A stretch of 64,000 bases of DNA from Pseudomonas sp. A-1. Lineage in GTDB: Bacteria; Pseudomonadota; Gammaproteobacteria; Pseudomonadales; Pseudomonadaceae. This document shows, piece after piece, positions 14,344 through 23,476 of the stretch. Within the stretch, counting starts at the first letter, position 1. Each line of letters begins with the position of its first letter. The stretch lies in NCBI RefSeq assembly GCF_004801855.1, contig NZ_SSTC01000010.1, positions 19,161 through 83,160 of the forward strand, in the 5' to 3' direction. Under the pieces are notes generated by a model. The model ran no database searches and had not been told where the DNA came from. It worked only from the letters and a program-made list of their open reading frames with translations. Both the position numbers and the translations under genes were made by a program.

Positions 14344-14529
14344 AAACAGGGGAAACTCTCAGTTCGTTCAGCGTACGCAGGCGAGCGTGAAGATTTCGTG
14401 AGGCGGATGTCGGCAAGATGAGAAAACGTGCAGCCGGAAGGCTTCCGGACGATCTTCGCCGGCTGCCGGGAGCGCGGTAAGCTGCACGGCGCAAACGCCC
14501 GTCCTGTCCCTACCCACAAGGAGAGTCCC

Positions 14530-14931
14530 ATGCTCGAAGGCAGCTGCCTGTGCAACGCGGTCCGCTACGAAATCCACGGCGAACTCGGTCCCATCGTCAT
14601 GTGCCACTGCTCGCGCTGCCGCAAGGCCAACGGCTCGGCATTCGCCACCAACGCCTCGGTGAGCACCAGCGCGTTCCATCTCGTCCAGGGGCAGGAAGCG
14701 CTGGCCGAATACCAGTCCTCGCCGGGCGTGTTCCGCGTGTTCTGCGGCAAGTGCGGCTCGCCGCTGTACAGCCGTCGCCCGGGGCAGCCGGAGCTGCTGC
14801 GCCTGCGCATCGGCACGCTGGATACGCCCATCGCCGGCAAGCCGACCGCGCACATCTTCGTCGGCTCCAGGGCCGAGTGGTGCGAGATCCACGACGACCT
14901 GCCGCAGTACGCCGAGCGCCCCGCCTCCTGA
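14530..14931 (+). CDS. GFA/CENP-V family zinc protein
   Basis: A 133-residue protein of the glutathione-dependent formaldehyde-activating (GFA) superfamily. Zinc ligands are visible as C6-x-C8 (GSCLC), C25-x-C27 with C30 (MCHCSRCRK) and a C-terminal pair (FCGKCGSPLYS). Most members have no proven enzymatic activity beyond binding thiols or zinc, so a formaldehyde-detoxifying role should not be assumed. The ATG at 14530 has AAGGAG 6 bases upstream. No formaldehyde dehydrogenase or frmR-type gene is nearby. Confidence 0.88.
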   Translation: MLEGSCLCNAVRYEIHGELGPIVMCHCSRCRKANGSAFATNASVSTSAFHLVQGQEALAEYQSSPGVFRVFCGKCGSPLYSRRPGQPELLRLRIGTLDTPIAGKPTAHIFVGSRAEWCEIHDDLPQYAERPAS

Positions 14932-14937
14932 ACGCAG

Positions 14938-14966
14938 CCCCGCAGGCCCTGGTCGAGCCTGCGGGG
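14938..14966 (+). terminator. Hairpin after the GFA gene
   Basis: A 9-bp perfect stem (CCCCGCAGG and complement, 11-base loop) starts 7 bases after the stop. No U-tract follows, so termination strength is uncertain. Confidence 0.5.
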
Positions 14967-15110
14967 TGGACAGGCCGGGGAAACCCGCCACACTTTCACT
15001 GACCTGTCCTGCTGGCCTGCACCGCCGCGCGTTGTCCCGGCGCGGCAACCTGCCAGCGGTGCGCCCGGTCTGCAGCAGCGGAGATGCTTCACGATCAGGG
15101 CGGAGGCCCC

Positions 15111-16175
15111 ATGCGCAAGACTCCGATCCGCATTGCCACCTTTGTCGGCCTGCTCCTGCTCGGCCTGCTGGTTCTTGCCGCCGGCGCCTGGGGCGCGCTG
15201 GCCCTGCTCTACGCGGGGCCGCGCGACGAGCCCCTGCGCAATGCCCTGGCTGCCGGCGTCGCCCTTGCTACGCTGCTCGCCCTCGGCGCCCTGCCGCTGC
15301 ACCGCTGGCGGCGGACGGTGCTGGGCTGCTACTTCGCCCTGTTCGTCGTCCTGCTGGTCTGGTGGCACGGCATCGAGCCCTCCAACCAGCGCGACTGGCT
15401 GGCGGACGTCGCCGTGCTCCCCCATGCCAGCATCGAAGGCGACATGGTCACCGTGCACGACATCCGCAACTTCGACTATCGCAGCGAAACCGACTTCACC
15501 CCCGCCTGGTACGACCGGCGCTTCGACCTGCGCCAGCTGCAGGGGGTCGATCTGGTCGCCGTGTACTGGATGGGCCCGGCCATCGCCCACATCTTCCTCA
15601 GCTTCGACTTCGGCAAGGGCGACCACCTGGCAGTGTCCATCGAGACGCGCAAGGAAAAGGGCGAAGGCTACTCGACCCTCAAGGGTTTCTTCCGCCAGTA
15701 CGAGCTCTACTACGTGGTGGCCGACGAGCGCGACGTCATCCGCCTGCGCACCAACTACCGGCACGACCCGCCGGAGGATGTCTACGTCTACCGCCTCAAG
15801 GGCGATCTCGACAACGGCCGGCGCCTGCTCCTCGAATACATGCAGCGCATCAACGAGCTGCACGAGCGCCCCGAGTTCTACAACACCCTGACCACCAACT
15901 GCACCACCACCATCTGGATGAACACCCGGGTCAACCCCAGCCACCTGCCCTTCGACTGGAGGATCCTGGCCAGCGGCTACCTGCCGGAGTTCCTCTACGA
16001 ACAGGGCCGCCTGGATAGCCGCGGCCTGCCGTTCGCCGAACTGCAGCAGCAGGTCCACGTCAACGCCCGGGCGCAGGCCGCGGACAGCGCCGCAGACTTC
16101 TCCAGGCGCATCCGCGAGCCGAGCCAGGCTTCACCCGCCGGCGTAGCGGACGACGACATCGACACCGGACAGTGA
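15111..16175 (+). CDS. DUF4105 (Lnb N-terminal domain) membrane protein
   Basis: A 354-residue inner-membrane protein. Three hydrophobic helices lie at about 7-34, 45-64 and 68-88. They are followed by a periplasmic domain of the DUF4105/Lnb N-terminal type, recognised by SFDFGKGDHLAVSIETRKEKGE and by the conserved Cys in TLTTNCTTTIW (about residue 264). The name comes from a lipoprotein N-acyl transferase of Gram-positives, but proteobacterial members are uncharacterised. A role in acyl-group or lipoprotein chemistry is only suggested, partly by the lipase gene next door. GGAGG lies 4 bases before the ATG at 15111. The gap to plpD is 37 bases, so co-transcription is likely. Confidence 0.82.
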   Translation: MRKTPIRIATFVGLLLLGLLVLAAGAWGALALLYAGPRDEPLRNALAAGVALATLLALGALPLHRWRRTVLGCYFALFVVLLVWWHGIEPSNQRDWLADVAVLPHASIEGDMVTVHDIRNFDYRSETDFTPAWYDRRFDLRQLQGVDLVAVYWMGPAIAHIFLSFDFGKGDHLAVSIETRKEKGEGYSTLKGFFRQYELYYVVADERDVIRLRTNYRHDPPEDVYVYRLKGDLDNGRRLLLEYMQRINELHERPEFYNTLTTNCTTTIWMNTRVNPSHLPFDWRILASGYLPEFLYEQGRLDSRGLPFAELQQQVHVNARAQAADSAADFSRRIREPSQASPAGVADDDIDTGQ

Positions 16176-16212
16176 GCGAAACCACCTCTCAGGACCAGCG
16201 CAACAGGGGAAA

Positions 16213-18465
16213 ATGGGCATGCAACTTCGTGATCGGATCGTCCTTGTCGCCTTGGCCCTGACGCTGGCCGCCATGCCGCCCGCCCTGGCCGTGCCGGCGG
16301 ACAGCGTCGCCACCGCCCGGCCGGAAGGCAGCACGAAACGCCCCCGGATCTGCCTGGTCCTTTCCGGCGGCGGCGCGCGGGGCGCGGCGCACGTCGGCGT
16401 GATCAAGGTGCTCGAGGAGTACCGCGTGCCGGTCGACTGCATCGCCGGCACCAGTATGGGCGCCCTGGTCGGCGCCTCCTACGCGACCGGCACCTCCACG
16501 GCGGAGATGGACACCATCCTCAAGACCATCTCCACCGAGCTGCTGTTCAAGGAGGACCCGCCGCGCCGGGAACGCTCCATGCGCCGCAAGGAGGACGACT
16601 ACGGCATCCTGTTCACCCCCGAGGTCGGCCTGGACAACGGCCAGGTCAAGTTCGGCAAGGGCGTGGTCACCGGCGTACAGCTGGAAACCGTGCTGCGCCG
16701 GCTGTCCAAGGCCAAGGGGCACTACCGCTTCGACACGCTGCCGATTCCCTACCGGGCCGTGGCCACCGACCTGGTGACCGGCAAGGCGGTGGTGTTCAAC
16801 CAGGGCGAGCTGGCCAACGTGATGCGCGCCAGCATGTCGGTACCCGGCGCGGTGGCGCCGGCGGAGTTCGACGGCATGATCCTGGTCGACGGCATGCTCA
16901 CCAGCAACCTGCCGATCCAGACCGCACGCGAGGAGATGGGTGCCGATATCGTCATCGCGGTGAACGTCGGCACCCCCCTGCTCACCCGCGAGCAGCTCAG
17001 CGGCATCTTCGGCGTCACCGGGCAGATGCTCAGCATCCTCACCGAGCAGAACGTGCAGGCCTCGCTCGCCACCCTGCAGCCGCAGGACATCCTCATCTCC
17101 CCCGACCTCGGCGACTTCTCGACCGGCGACTTCGACCACCTGGAGCAGATCGCCCCGATCGGCGAGGCGGCGGCGCGCCAGGTCGCCGACCGCCTCGCCC
17201 GGCTGTCCCTGCCGGCCGCCGAGTATGCGGCGCTGCGCCAGGGCCAGACCATCGCCGTGGCGCCCGACCTGCGCCCGGTCGACGAGATCCGCTTCGGGAA
17301 CCTCAAGCGCGTCAACCCGCAGAGCGCCCAGGCGGCCATGGATACCAGGCCCGGCGAGCAGATCGAGCAGGACACCCTCGACAGCGACATGCGCCGCATC
17401 TACGGCACCGGCGACTTCGAGCACGTCAACTACCGCTTCATCGAGGAGCCCGGCAAGCGCATCCTCGCCGTGGACGCCGTGGAGAAATCCTGGGGCCCCA
17501 ACTACCTGCGCTTCGGTCTGGGCCTGTCCAGCGACTTCAGCGGCGATGCGTTCTTCAACATCCTCGGCAGCTACCGCAAGACCTGGATCAACGACCGCGG
17601 CGCCGAGTGGCGCACCGACGTGCAGCTCGGCCATACCAGCGGCCTCTACACCGAGTTCTACCAGCCGTTCAGCGCCACCAACCGCTTCTTCATCGCGCCG
17701 CATGCCGCCATCGAGCGGCGCACCGCCGATCTCTACCGCGACGACGACCGCGTGGCCAGCTACGAGATGACATCCATGCTCGGCGGGGTGGATGTGGGCA
17801 GCCAGTTCAGTCGCTACGGCGAATTCCGTATCGGTGCAGTCGGCGGACGCCTCAAGCCGCAACTGGACACCGGCCCCGAGAGCCTGTCGCCCGGCGACTC
17901 GCGGATCATCCAGGGGGCCTGGCGCGCCCGGCTGAGGCTCGACCAGCTCGACAGCGTGCACTTCCCCCGTTCGGGCTGGCGCGCCGGAGCCGGCATCTTC
18001 GACTCGACCGGCGCGCTCGGCGCCGACGACGAGTACACCAAGTGGGACGCCGACGGCAACGGCGCGTTCTCGTTCGGCAACCACACCCTCAACCTTGCCT
18101 TCAAGGCCGGCGACAAGATCGGCAGCGCCCCCCTGCCACGCTACGACCAGTTCCAGTGGGGCGGCTTCCTGACCGGCTCCGGCTACTCCACCGGCCAGTT
18201 GCTGGGCGAGCAACTGCAGTTCGGCAGGCTGATGTATTACCACCGGATCCTCGAAGGCAGCATCTTCGAAGGCGCCTACACCGGCTTTTCCCTGGAGGCC
18301 AGCCGGATCGGCAATCCGCTGGTTCCGGGCAACAGCGAAGACTGGCTCAGGTCCGCCGCCATCTTCATCGCTGCCGATAGTCCGCTCGGCCCGGTCTATC
18401 TTGGCTATGGGCGTGCGAAGGATGGCAACGACAGCTTCTATTTCTATCTGGGAAGACCGTTCTAG
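16213..18465 (+). CDS. plpD: PlpD-like patatin autotransporter (type Vd secretion)
   Basis: A secreted phospholipase A1/A2-type enzyme carried by its own outer-membrane barrel. The 750-residue product has a signal peptide (about 1-26) and a patatin domain (about 45-330) with oxyanion motif GGGARG (52-57), nucleophile motif GTSMG (S81) and catalytic Asp D226 in LVDGML. A POTRA-like domain follows (about 350-420) and then an Omp85-type 16-strand barrel ending in the aromatic FYFYLGRPF. P. aeruginosa PlpD is 728 residues with the same order. All catalytic residues are present. It probably forms an operon with the upstream DUF4105 gene and perhaps the downstream DUF2252 gene (46-base gap). Confidence 0.93.
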   Translation: MGMQLRDRIVLVALALTLAAMPPALAVPADSVATARPEGSTKRPRICLVLSGGGARGAAHVGVIKVLEEYRVPVDCIAGTSMGALVGASYATGTSTAEMDTILKTISTELLFKEDPPRRERSMRRKEDDYGILFTPEVGLDNGQVKFGKGVVTGVQLETVLRRLSKAKGHYRFDTLPIPYRAVATDLVTGKAVVFNQGELANVMRASMSVPGAVAPAEFDGMILVDGMLTSNLPIQTAREEMGADIVIAVNVGTPLLTREQLSGIFGVTGQMLSILTEQNVQASLATLQPQDILISPDLGDFSTGDFDHLEQIAPIGEAAARQVADRLARLSLPAAEYAALRQGQTIAVAPDLRPVDEIRFGNLKRVNPQSAQAAMDTRPGEQIEQDTLDSDMRRIYGTGDFEHVNYRFIEEPGKRILAVDAVEKSWGPNYLRFGLGLSSDFSGDAFFNILGSYRKTWINDRGAEWRTDVQLGHTSGLYTEFYQPFSATNRFFIAPHAAIERRTADLYRDDDRVASYEMTSMLGGVDVGSQFSRYGEFRIGAVGGRLKPQLDTGPESLSPGDSRIIQGAWRARLRLDQLDSVHFPRSGWRAGAGIFDSTGALGADDEYTKWDADGNGAFSFGNHTLNLAFKAGDKIGSAPLPRYDQFQWGGFLTGSGYSTGQLLGEQLQFGRLMYYHRILEGSIFEGAYTGFSLEASRIGNPLVPGNSEDWLRSAAIFIAADSPLGPVYLGYGRAKDGNDSFYFYLGRPF

Positions 18466-18511
18466 GGACATTACCGCCAGCCGACCGCAGTCGACATTTG
18501 CAGGGGCAACC

Positions 18512-19927
18512 ATGAGCAGCACGAAAAAATCGCATACCAAGACCAGGGCAGCGCCCCATGAGACAGCCGAGCCCGCCCCGGTTTTCCGCTCCCGCGACGA
18601 GCGCATCGCTGCAGGCCGGGCACTGCGCGACAAGGTGCCGCGCAGCAGCCATGCCGCCTGGACGCCGCCGGCCAGGCACCGCAACCCCATCGCCATCCTC
18701 GAGAAGTCGAACGAGGATCGTCTGGCCGAGCTGGTGCCGATCCGCTACGGGCGCATGCTGCGCAGCCCCTTCGCCTTCCTGCGCGGTTCGGCGGCGCTGA
18801 TGGCCCACGATCTCGCCATCACCCCCAGCACCGGCATCCGCGTGCAGGCCTGCGGCGACTGCCACCTGATGAACTTCGGCCTGTTCGCCACGCCGGAACG
18901 CAACCTGGTCCTGGATCTCAACGACTTCGACGAAACCCTTCCCGCCCTCTGGGAGTGGGACATCAAGCGGCTGGCCGCCAGTTTCGCGGTCGCCGGACGC
19001 GACAACCGGCTGTCCGATGATGAGTCGCGGGACGCTGCCGTGGCCTGCGTGCGCGCCTATCGGGAGAACCTGCGCGAATACTCCAGGATGAGCCCGCTGG
19101 AGGTCTGGTACTCGCGCCTCGACGAGGCAACCCTGATCGAGATGGCCCCCGATGAAAAGGTGAGAAAGCTGCGCCAGCAGCTCGCCGACAAGGCCCACGA
19201 ACGGGTGATCGAGAACGTCTTCCCCAAGCTGGCCGAGCAGGTGGCCGGGCACCCCCGCATCGTCGATCAGCCGCCGATCATCTACCACGTCGCCGATCCC
19301 GAGTTCATGGACAAGGTTCACGAGGGCCTGGCGGATTACCGGGCGACGCTGTCCGACGAGCGCCGTGTGCTGCTGGACCGCTATCGTCTGGTGGATGCCG
19401 CATTGAAAGTAGTGGGCATCGGCAGCGTCGGCACCCGCTGCTTCATCGCGCTGATGCTCTCCGAAGAAAACCACCCTCTGATTCTCCAGCTCAAGGAAGC
19501 CTGTCACTCGGTCCTCGAACCCTACGCCGGGAAAAGCCGCTATGAAAACCAGGGCCAGCGCATCGTCATGGGGCAACGGCTGATGCAGTCCTCCAGCGAC
19601 ATCTTCCTCGGCTGGGCCCGCGGCCGGACCGGGCGCGACTTCTTCGTGCGCCAGCTGCGGGACATGAAGATGTCCATCCCCCTGGAGGGAGTCTCGGCCA
19701 CGCAACTCGAGCGCTACGCCGGACTCTGCGGCCTGGTGCTGGCCCGGGCCCATGCCAAGTCGGGGGATGCGGCGACCATCAGCGGCTATCTGGGCAAGGG
19801 CGATACCTTCGACGAGGCGCTGGGCGACTTTTCCCTCGCCTATGCCGATCAGACCGCGCGGGACCATGCGGTCCTGGTAGAGGCGGTGAACTCCGGACGG
19901 CTGCAGGCGCTCATCGAGGAGGAGTAG
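18512..19927 (+). CDS. DUF2252 protein, kinase-like fold
   Basis: A 471-residue cytoplasmic protein of family DUF2252. Signature motifs are RMLRSPFAFLRGSAALMAHD (about 81-100), CGDCHLMNFG (114-123, a variant of the HGDxHxxN loop of phosphotransferases) and DLNDFDE (135-141, a metal-binding DxD-like element). The pattern resembles aminoglycoside phosphotransferase-like kinases, so a small-molecule kinase activity is likely but the substrate is unknown. The ATG at 18512 follows a CAGGGG; the first 45 residues are basic and low-complexity. It lies 46 bases after plpD on the same strand. Confidence 0.85.
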   Translation: MSSTKKSHTKTRAAPHETAEPAPVFRSRDERIAAGRALRDKVPRSSHAAWTPPARHRNPIAILEKSNEDRLAELVPIRYGRMLRSPFAFLRGSAALMAHDLAITPSTGIRVQACGDCHLMNFGLFATPERNLVLDLNDFDETLPALWEWDIKRLAASFAVAGRDNRLSDDESRDAAVACVRAYRENLREYSRMSPLEVWYSRLDEATLIEMAPDEKVRKLRQQLADKAHERVIENVFPKLAEQVAGHPRIVDQPPIIYHVADPEFMDKVHEGLADYRATLSDERRVLLDRYRLVDAALKVVGIGSVGTRCFIALMLSEENHPLILQLKEACHSVLEPYAGKSRYENQGQRIVMGQRLMQSSSDIFLGWARGRTGRDFFVRQLRDMKMSIPLEGVSATQLERYAGLCGLVLARAHAKSGDAATISGYLGKGDTFDEALGDFSLAYADQTARDHAVLVEAVNSGRLQALIEEE

Positions 19928-19948
19928 AACCCGCACGCCAGCTCCACG

Positions 19949-19970
19949 ACTGAGGGCCCATAGGCCCTCA
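19949..19970. terminator. Hairpin between convergent genes
   Basis: A perfect 9-bp stem (CTGAGGGCC and complement, loop CATA) overlaps the stop codon of the minus-strand SBP gene by 3 bases and follows the DUF2252 stop by 21 bases. It is placed to end both the plus-strand lipase run and the long minus-strand array. Confidence 0.55.
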
Positions 19971-20999
19971 GCGGCCGGCTTCCCGCGTCTTCAAGGCCTC
20001 GGTGATCACCGATACGTCGAGGATGTTGCGCACGTCCACCTCCTCGCTGATGACCTCCTCCTCGAGCAGGAAGGTCACCAGATAGCCGAGGCGGCGATGG
20101 AACTCCGCGTCCTTGACCAGCGAATACCGGTAACGGGCATTCACCCAGAGGGTCAGGTCGGGTGGCGGGGAATTTTCGTGGATCGCCTCGGCCCACTCCT
20201 CCCTGATGCTCATCTCCCGCGCCAGCGCCTTGATGCCGACTTCGGGGCTCTTCTGCATGACCTTGCTGGCCATCAATAGCGCACGCAGAAAGCGCACCGC
20301 CGCTTCACGGTTTTCCCGCAGCCATGCGCTGCGGGCCGCGTAGACCGATACCGAGGTGTAGATGCCCATGGCTCCTTCGGTGACGATGAGGCGGCCGTTC
20401 GCCTCATGCACCATCTTCTGCATCCAGGGCTCCCAGACCATGGCGGCGTCGATCCTGTTGCCGGCCAGCGCGCTCAACTGCTCCGCAGGGGGCATGTCGA
20501 GCAGTTCGACCTGGTCGCGGCGGATGCCCAGCTGGCGCAGAGTCATCATCAGCCCGAAATGCGCCGTCGACCCCCGGAAGAAGCCGATGCGCTTGCCGGC
20601 CAGGTCGGCGACCGTTTCGATGCCGCTGCCCCGCCGGGCGACCAGGCCTTCGCCGTAGGCATTCTCCGGATTGATCCCGACCACCACCCAGTCGACGCCC
20701 TGGGTCAGTCCGCTGATGAAGGGCACGCTGCCGATGGAAGCCACATCGATGCTCTGCTCCCGGGCGGCGGCAATCATCGGCGGTCCGGCGACGAACTTGA
20801 CGAAGCTCGGCCGCAGGCCGGCCTGTTCGAACAGGTGCAGATCCCTGGCCACCAGCAGCAGCCAGTCGGTGTTCGCCTGAAAAGCGATGGTGATCGGCAG
20901 CAGGCTACGCTCTGCTGACCGGGGACTGGCATGGGCCGATCCCAGACACGGCAGGATCAACAGGGTAAGCAGCAGCACTCGCGTACTCTTGCGGCACAT
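19968..20999 (-). CDS. Orphan NitT/TauT-type substrate-binding protein
   Basis: A 343-residue periplasmic binding protein with a signal peptide (about 1-24). The fold family is the SsuA/NMT1-like group, seen from ITIAFQANTDWLLLVARDLHLFEQAGL, the hinge-proximal ADLAGKRIGFFRGSTAHF and AAMVWEPWMQKM. Such proteins bind sulfonates, nitrate or thiamine precursors for ABC importers. No cognate permease or ATPase is nearby, so it either serves a transporter elsewhere or acts as a sensor. It is the last gene of an eleven-gene minus-strand array, 23 bases after the lipoprotein gene. The ligand cannot be read from sequence. Confidence 0.85.
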   Translation of the reverse strand: MCRKSTRVLLLTLLILPCLGSAHASPRSAERSLLPITIAFQANTDWLLLVARDLHLFEQAGLRPSFVKFVAGPPMIAAAREQSIDVASIGSVPFISGLTQGVDWVVVGINPENAYGEGLVARRGSGIETVADLAGKRIGFFRGSTAHFGLMMTLRQLGIRRDQVELLDMPPAEQLSALAGNRIDAAMVWEPWMQKMVHEANGRLIVTEGAMGIYTSVSVYAARSAWLRENREAAVRFLRALLMASKVMQKSPEVGIKALAREMSIREEWAEAIHENSPPPDLTLWVNARYRYSLVKDAEFHRRLGYLVTFLLEEEVISEEVDVRNILDVSVITEALKTREAGR

Positions 21000-21022
21000 T
21001 TACGCTCTCCTTTGAGCCCGTC

Positions 21023-22111
21023 TCAGCGCGTCGTCGGAATGGTCAGGATGGGCGCGGCCTCATGGCTTCTGGTCTCCACGAAGGTGAACAGAAACATGAT
21101 CGACGAGAACACCTGCTTGGAAGGGATATCCCGGTTGTCGATGTAGAACCAGTAGCCCTGGTACGGAACCGCCACGAAGGCATCGGCCGGCTGCTGCGCA
21201 GAGCTGGCAATCCGGATCAGCGGCGGAATGGCGCCGCTGGGTCCGATGTCGCCCTCCGCGGTCGGCCGCACCCGCCGCTCAGCCACATGCGCCTCGGGCA
21301 CCGAAATGAACGAGGCGATGTCGACGAGGATCTCGTAGATCGAGCGGGTCAGCAGGGCGATTTCCCGGTCGCTGCCGGCCACGGTTCCATAGCTGACCTG
21401 ATACTCCCGCGCCTCGGGGTCCAGGCCGAGGATGGTCGCCACATTGCGCCGGGCGCTTTCCTCGGCGGCGGCGGTCCGCGGGCGGAAGATCATCTGCAGC
21501 TGCGCCTCGCCGCCCTCCTGCCGGACGCGCATGCCGATGTCGCCCGAGGACTGCAGGCGCTCGAGGTTCGGCAGCAGGGCGTAGAACTCCGGATTGGCCC
21601 GCCGCACGAACAGGCGGCCGACGCGACGGTTGTCGACGCCGTTCACCGACTGGACCGAAGTGCGGAACACCTCCTCCACGGGGTTGCCGGCCTGGATGAT
21701 GTTGAGGATCACCGAAGGCGGTATCGGCGTCATCAGCGAACGGGCGAAGCGTTCGCCGGTCATCGGCGCATAGGTGACGGTGGGGCTGTCGTTGAAGGTG
21801 GCCCCGGCCGACAGGCCCACTGAGCTGTTGATGACCGGAGCGCCGTCGGTCTGATTGACGGCTGCGACGGCGCCGAGGCTGCGCGGGAACGAGTAGCCGG
21901 CGACGATCTGCCCGACGTCGAGGAACACCGGCGCATCGCCATAGCGCAGCTTTACCAGGTTCAGCAGCATCTGACTCTTCCACGAGTCGCCCACCGCGGC
22001 CGAGTAGTCCAGGCGGTCACGCTCCACGGTGCCGGGGCCGATGCTCATGCAGCCCGCAAGGGCCACGCAGAGCGCCGCCAACCCCAGCGCCGCGAACGAG
22101 AGCCCTTTCAT
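21023..22111 (-). CDS. Uncharacterised outer-membrane-type lipoprotein
   Basis: A 362-residue lipoprotein not assigned to a named family. The start at 22111 places the lipobox LAGC about 20 residues in; MS follows the Cys, so no Asp+2 inner-membrane retention signal is present and outer-membrane sorting is likely. Recognisable segments are DSWKSQMLLNLVKLRYGDAPVFLDVGQIV near the start, a middle part with SVNGVDNRRVGRLFVRRANPE and a C-terminal PYQGYWFYIDNRDIPSKQVF, followed by FSSIMFLFTFVET. The last segment recurs in lipoproteins next to transport genes, as far as I recall. It is 13 bases from the SLC13-like gene and 23 bases from the SBP gene, so it belongs to their operon. Confidence 0.75.
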   Translation of the reverse strand: MKGLSFAALGLAALCVALAGCMSIGPGTVERDRLDYSAAVGDSWKSQMLLNLVKLRYGDAPVFLDVGQIVAGYSFPRSLGAVAAVNQTDGAPVINSSVGLSAGATFNDSPTVTYAPMTGERFARSLMTPIPPSVILNIIQAGNPVEEVFRTSVQSVNGVDNRRVGRLFVRRANPEFYALLPNLERLQSSGDIGMRVRQEGGEAQLQMIFRPRTAAAEESARRNVATILGLDPEAREYQVSYGTVAGSDREIALLTRSIYEILVDIASFISVPEAHVAERRVRPTAEGDIGPSGAIPPLIRIASSAQQPADAFVAVPYQGYWFYIDNRDIPSKQVFSSIMFLFTFVETRSHEAAPILTIPTTR

Positions 22112-22124
22112 CGCCCCCCCTCGG

Positions 22125-23465
22125 CTAGCGCGCCAGCCAGAACAGGCCGACCACATACAGCGCCGATACAGTGAGCTGCACCAGAGTGATCGGCAAACCG
22201 TAGCGTAAGAACCGCACGAAGGTCACCTTCTCTCCCAGCGCGGAACAGATGCCGACCGCCACGATATTCGACGAGGCACCGATCAGCGTGGCGTTGCCCC
22301 CCAGCGTGGCGCCGAACATCAGGGCGATGAACACCGGCAGCGTGGCCGCCGGCCAGTCGGTGAAGCCCGCGCCCAGGGCGATCTCCGGCACCGCCTCGGC
22401 GGCCACCAGATAGCCCTTGGTCATCACCAGCGCGGCGACGACCACCGGGACATTGGCAAGCAGGCTCGACATCACCCCGATGCCCGCCAGCAGGGCAAGC
22501 GCCACCAGGGTGAACTCCACGCCAAACCAGTCGTGCAGCTTGAGGGCCAGCCCCTGCAGCAGCCCCGTTTGGGTGAACGCCTGCACCAGGCAGAAGATGG
22601 CGCCGAGGAACACCAGGGTCTTCCAGTCGATGTCGCGAAGGACCGCTTCGACTGGCTCGACATGCACCTCATAGACAACGAGCAAAGCCAGGCTGGCAGC
22701 GATGATCGCCACCGAGGGCGGCACGATGTGCACCGGCAGCTGCTCGCCAAACAGGAACAGCAGCACCATCAGGGCCAGCACGGCCAGCGCCAGCAGCGCG
22801 AACCCCCGCCGCTCCAGAGGCACCGCCGGCCGCTCGGCCGGCAAATCGATCCGCGCAGTCCATACCTGCGGCATCAGCCAGGGCAACAGCGGAATGACCA
22901 CCAGTACCGCCAGCAGGCCGGCCAGACTGACCGTCTGCAGATATTGGACGAAGCTCATGCCGATCGAGCTGCCGACCAGGAAGGTCGCCGGATCGCCCAC
23001 CAGGGTGAGCATGCCGGCAGCGTTGCTGACGATCGCCGTGATGACCATGGGCCCGACGATATCCACCTTGAGCGCACGGGCCACGCGGATGATCACCGGG
23101 GCGAGCAGGATCACCGTGGTGGCGTTGGGCAGGAAGGCGCACACCGGGGCGACCAGCAGCACCAGCAGGATCAGGAAGCGCCTGCCGCTGCCACCTGTCG
23201 CGTGCAGATAGATGTCGCCGATGCGCTCGAACAGCCCGGTACTGGCCAGCACGCGCGCCACCACCATGCCGCCGAACAGCAGCGAGATCGGCCCCCCCGC
23301 CGTACGCAGGGCAGCCACCAGATCGTTGTCGGTCAGGATGCCAGCCGCCAGCAGCACACCCACCCCCAGCAGCGCGGCGACCGCCATGTCGATCACATCG
23401 AAGGCGATCGCCAGGATCACCGCCGAGAACACGCCAAGGGTCAGGTAGATCTGCAGGTCGGTCAT
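22125..23465 (-). CDS. SLC13/ArsB-superfamily ion transporter
   Basis: A 446-residue inner-membrane carrier with about 11-12 hydrophobic helices. It belongs to the ion-transporter superfamily of ArsB, NhaD and SLC13/DASS proteins, shown by the two pseudo-symmetric motifs FLPNATTVILLAPVI and GGNATLIGASSNIV and the short LVGDPATFLVGSSIG hairpin. Members move anions (arsenite, citrate, dicarboxylates, sulfate) or exchange Na+/H+. The substrate is not visible here and no arsenic genes are near. The ATG at 23465 gives a normal N-terminus; the open frame upstream is not family-like. Flanked at 11 and 13 bases by an SBP and a lipoprotein gene. Confidence 0.85.
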   Translation of the reverse strand: MTDLQIYLTLGVFSAVILAIAFDVIDMAVAALLGVGVLLAAGILTDNDLVAALRTAGGPISLLFGGMVVARVLASTGLFERIGDIYLHATGGSGRRFLILLVLLVAPVCAFLPNATTVILLAPVIIRVARALKVDIVGPMVITAIVSNAAGMLTLVGDPATFLVGSSIGMSFVQYLQTVSLAGLLAVLVVIPLLPWLMPQVWTARIDLPAERPAVPLERRGFALLALAVLALMVLLFLFGEQLPVHIVPPSVAIIAASLALLVVYEVHVEPVEAVLRDIDWKTLVFLGAIFCLVQAFTQTGLLQGLALKLHDWFGVEFTLVALALLAGIGVMSSLLANVPVVVAALVMTKGYLVAAEAVPEIALGAGFTDWPAATLPVFIALMFGATLGGNATLIGASSNIVAVGICSALGEKVTFVRFLRYGLPITLVQLTVSALYVVGLFWLAR

Positions 23466-23476
23466 GCGATCCTCGC

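Noticed and set aside
14530..14931. Formaldehyde detoxification by the GFA-family gene
   Set aside because: The family name is misleading; no partner genes for glutathione-dependent formaldehyde oxidation are near.
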